Assembly (NCBI RefSeq): GCF_000017265.1
Contig: NC_011144.1
Span: 2,520,001 to 2,584,000 of the forward strand
Source of the DNA: Phenylobacterium zucineum HLK1
GTDB taxonomy: Bacteria > Pseudomonadota > Alphaproteobacteria > Caulobacterales > Caulobacteraceae
Direction of reading: 5' to 3'
DNA length: 64,000 nt
Shown here: piece by piece, positions 25,166 through 31,942 of the stretch
How the letters are laid out: each line of letters starts with the position of its first letter
Position numbering within the stretch: position 1 is the stretch's first letter
Program-made: the position numbers and the translations under genes
Notes under the pieces: generated by a model
Databases searched by the model: none
Seen by the model: only the letters and a program-made list of their open reading frames with translations
What the model was told of the DNA's origin: nothing

Positions 25166-26194
25166 TCACGCGACGAGAGCCGAGAGCCCGGCGCGGGCCA
25201 GCGCCGCGTCCACGGTCGAACGCGCGGCCGGCGGCAGGGCCGCGTGGCTCGCCCGCAGCCAGCCGAGGCACTTGGCCTGGTAGGGAAACGGCTGCTGACG
25301 CCAGGCCTGGCCGTCCACCTCGGCGATCACCTCGTCCAGCCCCTCGGTCACCGCCCGCGCGTTGGCCAGCATCACAGGCGCGTAGGCCCGGCCGATCTCC
25401 ACGAGCAGGGCCACCAGGGTCTCCGGCAGGACGGCGGGATCGATCCAGTCGCCATCGCCCGGTTCGACGCCGGAGGCGTCCTCCATCATGCCCACCCAGG
25501 CGGTCACGCGCGGCGCGACCTCGAGCGTCAGCGCCATCGGCGTGGGATCGAACTCGGCGAGCTGGGTGAGTTGGCCGAAGACCGCGAAGTCGCAGGCCGC
25601 CGGGCGCCGGCCGAGCAGATAGGGCCAGGTCCGCAGATGGTCCTCGAAGCGCTCCAGGAAGCGCCGGTAGCTCGCCTCGATCACGGGCCCGGTGGTCTCG
25701 TTCGACCCGACGTAGCGGAGGCGGCCGATCTGGCGCTCCGAGACGGCCCGGCCGCGCTGGGCGAGCGTCTCGTCCGGGATGTTGAAGCCCCGCCAGCAGG
25801 GCAGCATGGCCGCCGCCTTGGCGATGTCGGGGGCGTAGGACCACCGATAGTGGAACATCGCCTTGGTCAGCCATTCGTCGGCGTAGTCCTCGATCAACTC
25901 GTCCAGGAAGGCGAGCGCCGGATCGGATGGCACGACGCTGCGGCCCGGCCGCTCCCGCTCAAGCCGGCGGATCAGCGGCGTGGAATCGGTGACCGCCTGC
26001 ACGGCTCCCGTCTCGTCGGGCAGGTAGAAGGTCGGCAGCAGCGCCACCTTCGGCTGCGGCAGATCCTGCGCGGCCGCCTGGGGCGGCAGCAGGAAGCGGT
26101 AGGGAATCCGCCGGTAGCGCAGCACGGCCAGCATCTTGCGGGTGTACGGGGAACCCGGCGCCCCCATCAGCGCGATCGGCGCGGTCTCGGTCAT
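25166..26194 (-). CDS. Glutathione S-transferase-fold protein
   Basis: A 342-aa protein with a thioredoxin-like N-domain LMGAPGSPYTRKMLAVLRYRRIPY, where SPYTRK is the GST active-site region, and VALLPTFYLPDE plus DSTPLIRRLE giving the cis-Pro and glutathione gamma-Glu contact. The C-terminal helical domain is longer than in ordinary GSTs (about 210 aa) and includes RRPAACDFAVFGQL, the usual N-capping box. It follows the MBL hydrolase gene by 13 bases, so both are co-transcribed. A detoxification role (conjugation or dehalogenation) fits the neighbouring genes but is inferred. Confidence 0.82.
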   Translation of the reverse strand: MTETAPIALMGAPGSPYTRKMLAVLRYRRIPYRFLLPPQAAAQDLPQPKVALLPTFYLPDETGAVQAVTDSTPLIRRLERERPGRSVVPSDPALAFLDELIEDYADEWLTKAMFHYRWSYAPDIAKAAAMLPCWRGFNIPDETLAQRGRAVSERQIGRLRYVGSNETTGPVIEASYRRFLERFEDHLRTWPYLLGRRPAACDFAVFGQLTQLAEFDPTPMALTLEVAPRVTAWVGMMEDASGVEPGDGDWIDPAVLPETLVALLVEIGRAYAPVMLANARAVTEGLDEVIAEVDGQAWRQQPFPYQAKCLGWLRASHAALPPAARSTVDAALARAGLSALVA

Positions 26195-26207
26195 GCCCCT
26201 TTCCCCT

Positions 26208-27296
26208 TCAGAACAGGACGTTCAGCCGATTGGTCCGGCGGATCGCCGTCGAGCCCGCGGGCAGGCTGATGGTGTCGCCGTCACGGCCGACGCGGATGGC
26301 CCCAGCATAGATCTTCCCGGCCTTCCCCAGCCAGGGCCCCTCCAGGGCGCGGATCGGCAGCGGCGGAATGACGTGGGTGAACAGCAGGTAGCGGACCCCG
26401 GCCCGCTGTGCGATCCCCGCCACCTCCTCGGGCGTGGCGTGATAGCTCGGGATGTCGTGCAGGATGTGCGAGAGGTTCGCCTTGCCGCCCTTGTCCGCCG
26501 ACCGGCCCTGCAGCGCCACCAGCTTCGGCGAGAGGCCCTCGTGCACCAGCAGGTCCGCGCCCCGCGCCGCCGCCTCCAGGCGCGGAGAGGCGGCGGTGTC
26601 GCCGCTGATCACCACGCTGCGGCCCTTGTAGTCGAACCGGTAGCCCACCGCCGGCTCGGCAGGCGAATGCGGGACCGGGAAGGCCGTCACCCGGAGCCCG
26701 GGCTGATCGATGAGCACGACGTCCTGAGCGCCCGGCGCGAAGGGACGCGGATCGCCGCCGAAGCCCGACGGCGGCGTGACCTGAGGCCCGTGGTGGGCGA
26801 TGCGGTAGCCGCGATCGGGCCCATAGGCCGCCTCGAAGCCGTCCACGACCTGCTCGACTCCGGTGGGGCCGTAGACCGGCAGGGGCGCCGGCCAGGCGCC
26901 GCCGGCCCAGCGCTGGAGCATCAGTTCGCCCAGGCCGTCGATGTGGTCCGAGTGGAAATGGGTGATCAGCGCCGCGTCCACCCGCGCGGGCGGGAAGTTC
27001 ATCAGCGAGAGGTTCTTCACCGACCCTGCGCCCGCATCGACGATGAAGAGCTGCCGGCCCGCCAGCACGGCCGTGCAGGGCCCGGCCCGCGTCGGGTCGG
27101 GCATCGGCGAGCCTGCGCCGCAGAGGCCGACGTGCAGCCCGTCCTCCAGGCCCTCGTACGGATCCGCGACCAGAGCCCGGTCGTAGATGCGCTGCATCGC
27201 CGCCAGGGCGATCTGGCCCCGCAGCAGCCAGAGCCCCGCCCCGATCGCCAGCACCGCCGCCAGCAGCATCAGCCCGATCGTCCGCCACCGCCCCAT
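26208..27296 (-). CDS. Membrane-anchored MBL-fold hydrolase
   Basis: A 362-aa metallo-beta-lactamase-fold hydrolase. An N-terminal hydrophobic helix (about residues 7-25) is a signal anchor, so the catalytic domain should be periplasmic. The zinc site HFHSDHIDG lies at residues 113-121, with later ligands in [21 protein letters not shown] and LFTHVIPP, the RNase Z / ElaC-like subgroup order. It begins the minus-strand operon with the GST-fold protein and TetR, 42 bases from a palindrome shared with the divergent dehalogenase-like gene. Substrate unknown. Confidence 0.87.
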   Translation of the reverse strand: MGRWRTIGLMLLAAVLAIGAGLWLLRGQIALAAMQRIYDRALVADPYEGLEDGLHVGLCGAGSPMPDPTRAGPCTAVLAGRQLFIVDAGAGSVKNLSLMNFPPARVDAALITHFHSDHIDGLGELMLQRWAGGAWPAPLPVYGPTGVEQVVDGFEAAYGPDRGYRIAHHGPQVTPPSGFGGDPRPFAPGAQDVVLIDQPGLRVTAFPVPHSPAEPAVGYRFDYKGRSVVISGDTAASPRLEAAARGADLLVHEGLSPKLVALQGRSADKGGKANLSHILHDIPSYHATPEEVAGIAQRAGVRYLLFTHVIPPLPIRALEGPWLGKAGKIYAGAIRVGRDGDTISLPAGSTAIRRTNRLNVLF

Positions 27297-27338
27297 GGCC
27301 GTCCTCCCGTCTCCCGGGCGGCTTGACGGCCGCCGCTC

Positions 27339-27363
27339 ATAATGACACGCATAATGTCACTAT
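27339..27363. promoter_or_regulatory. Palindromic operator, probably for the nearby TetR
   Basis: ATAATGACA, 7 bases, TGTCACTAT: 8 of 9 arm positions are complementary. It lies between divergent operons, 42 bases from the MBL start (27296) and 34 from the dehalogenase-like start (27398). It can also be read as direct repeats CATAATGACA / CATAATGTCA (27338-27347, 27350-27359). The MBL operon contains a TetR gene, the natural candidate to bind here. Confidence 0.6.
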
Positions 27364-27397
27364 CTGGATCAAGAGCAAGATCGGGGAGATGCGGCGC

Positions 27398-28303
27398 ATG
27401 CAGGTGTTGAGGACGCCGGACGAACGGTTCGAGGGGCTGGCCGACTGGCCGTTCGCCCCGAAGTACGTTCAGGTGAAGGACGCCGACGGCACGCTCCTGC
27501 GCATCCACCATGTGGACGAAGGCCCCCGGGACGGCGCCCCCGTGCTGCTGATGCACGGGGAGCCCTCGTGGGCCTACCTGTACCGCCACATCATCCCGCG
27601 CCTGGTCGCCGCCGGCCACCGTGCGATCGCGCCGGACCTCGTGGGCTTCGGCCGCTCGGACAAGCCGGCCGACCGGGGCGACTACACCTACGCCCGGCAC
27701 GTGGCCTGGATGAGCGCCTGGCTCGAGGCGGTGGACCTTCGGGGCGCCTACCTCTTCTGCCAGGACTGGGGCGGTCTGATCGGCCTGCGCCTGGTGGCCG
27801 CCTATCCCGAGCGGTTCGCCGGCGTCGTCGTCTCGAACACCGGCCTGCCCGTCGGCGGCGGAGCCATGACCGACGGGTTCAAGGCCTGGCTGCAGTTCAG
27901 CCAGACGGTCCCCGAGCTGCCGATCGGCTTCCTGCTGAACGGCGGCTCTGTCCGCGAGCTGTCGGCGGCCGAGATGGCCGCCTACGACGCCCCCTTCCCG
28001 GACGAGAGCTACAAGGAGGGCGCGCGCCAGTTCCCGGCTCTCGTGCCGGTCACCTCCGAGCACGCCGGCGTGGCCGAGAACCAGGCCGCCTGGAAGGTGC
28101 TGGAGGCCTGGGACAAGCCGCTGGTGACCGCCTTCAGCGACGGCGACCCGATCACCAAGGGCGGCGAGGTCCCGTTCCGCGAGCGCGTGCCGGGCGCCCG
28201 GGGCCAGCCGCACGTCACGCTGCATGGCGGCCACTTCGTGCAGGAGGACAGCCCCGCCGAGATCGCCGGGCTGCTCGACGGCCTCATCCGCCGCAGCCGC
28301 TGA
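27398..28303 (+). CDS. Haloalkane dehalogenase-like alpha/beta hydrolase
   Basis: A 301-aa alpha/beta-hydrolase. [11 protein letters not shown]...YPF-like N-terminus, MHGEPSW (oxyanion loop, residues 52-58), CQDWGG with nucleophile Asp123 and the halide-contacting Trp124, and C-terminal GGHFVQED with the catalytic His match haloalkane dehalogenase subfamily I (DhlA-like). I chose ATG 27398: GGGGAG lies 9 bases upstream and the family N-terminus begins here; ATG 27389 directly abuts GGGGAG, and the TTG further up lies in the operator region. Would hydrolyse a carbon-halogen bond, in the cytosol. Followed after 11 bases by a DUF1330 gene. Confidence 0.87.
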   Translation: MQVLRTPDERFEGLADWPFAPKYVQVKDADGTLLRIHHVDEGPRDGAPVLLMHGEPSWAYLYRHIIPRLVAAGHRAIAPDLVGFGRSDKPADRGDYTYARHVAWMSAWLEAVDLRGAYLFCQDWGGLIGLRLVAAYPERFAGVVVSNTGLPVGGGAMTDGFKAWLQFSQTVPELPIGFLLNGGSVRELSAAEMAAYDAPFPDESYKEGARQFPALVPVTSEHAGVAENQAAWKVLEAWDKPLVTAFSDGDPITKGGEVPFRERVPGARGQPHVTLHGGHFVQEDSPAEIAGLLDGLIRRSR

Positions 28304-28314
28304 GGGACCTCCCC

Positions 28315-28731
28315 ATGAAGGTCGAGAACGCCGTCCTGCCCGCCCCCGCCCAGATGATGGACTTCTTCGGCGCGCCCGAGGACGGCCCCTTCATCATGGT
28401 CAACCTGCTGAAGTTCAACGACAGGGCGGAATACGAGGACGGCTCGGACGCTCACCTCACCGGGGCCGAGGCCTACGCCCGCTATGGCGAAGCCGTGCGC
28501 CAGCTCGTCGAGGGGCTGGGTGGGAAGATTCGCTACGCCGGCAGGGTCACCGGCCTGCTGCTGGGCGAGGTCGAGGAGCTGTGGGACGCGGTCGCCCTCG
28601 CCGAATACCCGTCGCTGGCGGCGTTCCGGGACATGGCGCTGTCGCCGCAGATGCAGGCCATCGAGCACCACCGCAAGGCGGGCCTCGCCGGCCAGCTCAA
28701 CATCCGAACGAAGCCCAACGACAGCTTCTAG
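28315..28731 (+). CDS. DUF1330-family protein
   Basis: A 138-aa ferredoxin-like dimeric alpha/beta-barrel protein: FIMVNLLKFND, YARYGEAVRQLVEGLGGKIRYAG and DAVALAEYPSLAAFRDMALSPQMQ are the DUF1330 consensus blocks. Function of the family is not established; many members sit beside catabolic enzymes. It follows the dehalogenase-like gene by 11 bases and is clearly co-transcribed. Its TAG stop shares CTAG with the stop of the convergent FGE gene (28728-28731). Confidence 0.85.
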   Translation: MKVENAVLPAPAQMMDFFGAPEDGPFIMVNLLKFNDRAEYEDGSDAHLTGAEAYARYGEAVRQLVEGLGGKIRYAGRVTGLLLGEVEELWDAVALAEYPSLAAFRDMALSPQMQAIEHHRKAGLAGQLNIRTKPNDSF

Positions 28732-29726
28732 CCGGGCTCGCGCAGCACCGTGCGGAAGCCGATGTGCCCCGCCCCGCCGTCGGGCGGGCCCGGCGTACGG
28801 GCCGCCGGCCGGTAGCGGAAGCAGTAGTCGTCCGAGCAGAGGTACGAGCCGCCCTTGATGACGTGCTTGGCGAGACCCGGTTCGGCCGGATCGTAGGCCA
28901 GCGCCTGCGGCGGGCCTTCCGGATCGGCGCCCAGGCCCGGCCGGTACCAGTCGCGGGTCCACTCCCAGACATTGCCGGCCATGTCGAAGAGCCCGTAACC
29001 GTTCGGGGGATAGCACCCGACCGGGGCGGGTTGCGCCTTGTGACCGTCCTGCCCGATGTCTTTGACGGGGAATATGCCCTGCCAGGTGTTGGCCTTCGGA
29101 CCGCCCTCCGCCGCGGGAGCGTCGCCCCAGGCGTAGCGTGCGCCCGCCAGGCCGCCGCGGGCGGCGTACTCCCACTCGGCCTCCGTCGGCAGGTCCCGGC
29201 CGAGCCAGCGGGCGTAGGCGAGCGCGTCCTCGTAGGCCACGTGGACGACGGGCCAGGCCTCCTTGCCCTCGATCGAGCTGCCGGGCCCGGTCGGATGGCG
29301 CCAGTCCGCGCCGGGCGTGACGCGCCACCAGCGGCCGGGATCGTCCGACTTGCCCGCCGCGCCCACGAACACCAGCGAGGCCGGCCGGCGCTGCTGCGCG
29401 CTCAGGTGTTGATAGGCGACCGGGTCCAGCGGCCGCTCGGCCAGGGTCCGGTAGCCGGTGGCCGCCACGAACCGCGCGAAGGCGGCGTTGGTCACCTCCG
29501 TCCGGTCGATCCAGAAGGTCCCGACAGTTGTTGGCCGCTCAGGCCCCTCCTCGGGCAGGACGGCGGCCGCGCCCTGGCGGAACTCGCCGCCGGTGATCCG
29601 CACCATGCCGGCGGTCGAGCCGGGCGCCGGCAGGGGCGCGTCGGCCAGGCACGCGCGCGGCGCCTCGGTCCTCTGGCACGCGGCCGCCAGGAGGCCCGCC
29701 ACGGCGAGGGGCAGGAGGCGCCGCAT
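28728..29726 (-). CDS. Formylglycine-generating enzyme (sulfatase-maturing), lipoprotein form
   Basis: A 332-aa SUMF1/FGE-family protein. The start ATG 29726 gives a lipoprotein signal peptide with lipobox LAAAC (Cys about 17), so the enzyme is anchored outside the cytoplasm. The FGE fold is complete: GGEFRQG, WIDRTEVTNAAFARF, RLPTEAEWEYAARGG-like block, NVWEWTRDWY, and GGSYLCSDDYCFRYR with both copper-binding cysteines (about 297 and 302) seen in true FGEs. It oxidises the Cys of a CxPxR motif to formylglycine. It lies 5 bases after the sulfatase gene whose CAPSR motif is the obvious substrate. Confidence 0.92.
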   Translation of the reverse strand: MRRLLPLAVAGLLAAACQRTEAPRACLADAPLPAPGSTAGMVRITGGEFRQGAAAVLPEEGPERPTTVGTFWIDRTEVTNAAFARFVAATGYRTLAERPLDPVAYQHLSAQQRRPASLVFVGAAGKSDDPGRWWRVTPGADWRHPTGPGSSIEGKEAWPVVHVAYEDALAYARWLGRDLPTEAEWEYAARGGLAGARYAWGDAPAAEGGPKANTWQGIFPVKDIGQDGHKAQPAPVGCYPPNGYGLFDMAGNVWEWTRDWYRPGLGADPEGPPQALAYDPAEPGLAKHVIKGGSYLCSDDYCFRYRPAARTPGPPDGGAGHIGFRTVLREPG

Positions 29727-29731
29727 CGGGC

Positions 29732-31411
29732 TCAGTTGTCCCAGAGGACGTACTCGTCGCCCGGCTGCTGCTTCGCCCCGCCCGGCTTGTCGACGAGGAT
29801 CGGCCCCTGCAGCAGCGAGGGCCAGATCGGCTTGGCGCTCTGGGCGTCCTGCTCGCGAATCAGGGCCAGCATGGCCTTCACCCGCCCCGGCTCGGCCTTC
29901 GACAGGTCGCGCCGCTCGGTCGGATCCTCGGCCAGGTTGAACAGCCAGACCTTGCCCAGCGCCTCGTTGCTCTGGAGCTTCCAGTCCCCGTCCAGCACCG
30001 TCTTGTACTGGCCGCTGCGCCAGAACAGCGTCTGGTGCGGCCGTCCCGCCGTCCGTCCCTGGACGTGCGGCAGCAGGTCGACCCCGTCCACGGTCCGGTC
30101 GGCCGGGATCTCGGCGCCGGCCGCGGCGGCGGCCGTGGCGAAGATGTCCACGTGCCCCACCGGATAGGGGAAGCGCGAGCCCGCCGGGATCACGCCCGGC
30201 CAGCGCATGAAGAACGGCGCCTTGATACCGCCCTCGAAGAACGTCGACTTCCAACCGCGATAGGGTTTGTTGAGATCAGGCAGGCCGACGTAGCCGGCGC
30301 CCCCGTTGTCGGTGGTGAAGATGACGAGGGTGTTCCGGTCCAGCCCCTCGTCCTTCAGCGCCTGGAGGATCAGGCCCACGTTATGGTCGAGGTTGCGCAC
30401 CATCGCGGCGTAGACCCGCATCCGGTGGTCCGCGATCTGCGGCAGGGCGTCGTAGTCCGACTTCTTCGCCTGCAGCGGCGTGTGGACCGCATTGGGCGCG
30501 AAATAGAGGAAGAACGGCCGGTTGCGGTTGGCCCGGATCGCCTTCACCGCCTCCTCGGCCAGGTAGTCGGTCATGTAGCCGCGCGGCTCGAACAGCTCGC
30601 CGCCGTTGAACTGGACCATGTACGGCAGGTTCGGCCACAGGAACCGGTCGATGGCGTCCCAGGGCTGCTTGGAGTTGACCACCTGGGGGTGCTTCTCGGG
30701 CAGGTACATCGAGCCGCCGGCGATGAAGCCGAGGCTCTCGTCGAAGCCCTGGTGCTCGGGCCGCGAGCCCTCGGCCCCGCCCAGGTGCCATTTGCCGAGG
30801 TGGATGGTGTGGTAGCCGCGGGCCTTCAGCACCTCGGCGATCGTCACCTCGTCCGAGGGCATGCTCAGCACGTTCACCGCCGTCGGCGTCGGGGCGGTGC
30901 TGCCGGGCGGCATGTCCTTGATGCGGTCGGCGAAGAACTTAGGCTTCACGATCGCCCCGGGCTCGGCCTCGGTGCCGACCATCCGCTCGAAGGCGACCGG
31001 CGCGGGGGTGAACTCGAAGCCGAAGCGGGTGGCGTAGCGGCCGGTCATGATCGCCGCGCGCGACGGTGCGCAGGTGGCGTTGCCGGCGTAGCCGCTGGCG
31101 AAGTTCACGCCCTGCCGGCCGATGGCGTCGATGTTCGGCGTCGGGACCGCCCCGCCCGCCACGCCGCCGCCGTTGAAGGTGATGTCGTTGTAGCCGAGGT
31201 CGTCGGCCAGGATGAACACCACGTTGGGCGGGCGCGGTGCGTCGGCCGCCGTCGCCGGCCCCTGGGCCCACTCGACGGGCCGGTTCGGCGCCACGTCGGG
31301 CATCCGCGCCCGGGCGATCATCGACAGGATCTCGGCCCGGTTCACGTAGGCCGCGCCCCCGGCGGCGGCCAGCGCGGCGACGCCGCCCACGATCCACGCC
31401 CACGCCTTCAT
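29732..31411 (-). CDS. Membrane-anchored Cys-type sulfatase
   Basis: A 559-aa arylsulfatase-family hydrolase. Residues 5-22 form a membrane anchor or signal. Metal ligands DD (70-71, LADDLG) and the modified-residue motif CAPSR (114-118, followed by AAIMTGR) define the family; the Cys must be converted to formylglycine. HLGKWHLGG, FFLYFAPNAVHTP and TTDNGG supply the remaining active-site residues. It cleaves sulfate esters in the periplasm; the substrate (arylsulfate, sulfated sugar, xenobiotic) is not evident. First gene of a two-gene operon with its FGE, and preceded by a degenerate copy of the operator found at 27339. Confidence 0.94.
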   Translation of the reverse strand: MKAWAWIVGGVAALAAAGGAAYVNRAEILSMIARARMPDVAPNRPVEWAQGPATAADAPRPPNVVFILADDLGYNDITFNGGGVAGGAVPTPNIDAIGRQGVNFASGYAGNATCAPSRAAIMTGRYATRFGFEFTPAPVAFERMVGTEAEPGAIVKPKFFADRIKDMPPGSTAPTPTAVNVLSMPSDEVTIAEVLKARGYHTIHLGKWHLGGAEGSRPEHQGFDESLGFIAGGSMYLPEKHPQVVNSKQPWDAIDRFLWPNLPYMVQFNGGELFEPRGYMTDYLAEEAVKAIRANRNRPFFLYFAPNAVHTPLQAKKSDYDALPQIADHRMRVYAAMVRNLDHNVGLILQALKDEGLDRNTLVIFTTDNGGAGYVGLPDLNKPYRGWKSTFFEGGIKAPFFMRWPGVIPAGSRFPYPVGHVDIFATAAAAAGAEIPADRTVDGVDLLPHVQGRTAGRPHQTLFWRSGQYKTVLDGDWKLQSNEALGKVWLFNLAEDPTERRDLSKAEPGRVKAMLALIREQDAQSAKPIWPSLLQGPILVDKPGGAKQQPGDEYVLWDN

Positions 31412-31445
31412 CGCGCCCTCCCCCGTCAGGTTCGGGCGGCAGCAT

Positions 31446-31470
31446 ATAATGACATTGCTCGTGCCGCTAG
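31446..31470. promoter_or_regulatory. Degenerate copy of the 27339 palindrome upstream of the sulfatase
   Basis: The left arm ATAATGACA (31446-31454) is identical to that at 27339-27347. After the same 7-base spacing comes TGCCGCTAG, matching 5 of 9 positions of the ideal TGTCATTAT. It lies 35 bases upstream of the sulfatase start, the same distance as the first site from its genes. Confidence 0.45.
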
Positions 31471-31486
31471 TTTGGAATGAGGCCGT

Positions 31487-31909
31487 TCAGCCGGCGGTCT
31501 TGGCGCCCACCGGCCTGGCGCGGCGGGCGCGGGCCTCCTCGTCGTCCAGCGGGGCGGGTCTGCCGTGCCGGCGCTCGATGTCCTTCTGCAGCGCGCGGGC
31601 CGCCATGGCGTGGCCGGGAAACAGCGTGTCCACCGCCCAACCGGCGATCGGCACGCCCGAGCTGACGCTGTCGAGCCCGAGGTAGAGCCCCATCTTGGCC
31701 AGGGTTCCGCGCGAAGCGCCCGCCTGCAGCGCCTCCGAGATGAGCAGCGCGGCCGCGCCCACCGAATAGGCGGTCCCGGCGACGGGCACCCAGGCGAGGA
31801 CGCCGTCGATCCCCAGGCCCAGCGGCCCCACGCGCACGATCCCGTCCGAGAGCCGGCGGATGCGCTCGGCTCGGCTCCAGGCGGTGTGGGCGCGGTCACG
31901 GTCCATCAT
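31487..31909 (-). CDS. DUF4112 membrane protein
   Basis: A 140-aa protein of the DUF4112 family: RIRRLSDGIVRVGPLGLGIDGVLAWVPVAGTAYS and GLDSVSSGVPIAGWAVDTLFPGH-like blocks with two short hydrophobic segments, then a charged C-terminal tail. Function unknown for the family; probably inner membrane. Start is ATGATG at 31909 or 31906 with AGGCGG close upstream. It lies 33 bases after the tipN-like gene and 75 bases before the sulfatase, on the same strand. Confidence 0.85.
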   Translation of the reverse strand: MMDRDRAHTAWSRAERIRRLSDGIVRVGPLGLGIDGVLAWVPVAGTAYSVGAAALLISEALQAGASRGTLAKMGLYLGLDSVSSGVPIAGWAVDTLFPGHAMAARALQKDIERRHGRPAPLDDEEARARRARPVGAKTAG

Positions 31910-31942
31910 CCGCCTAACGCGGGTCGGCGCCGCCCAGGTTCC

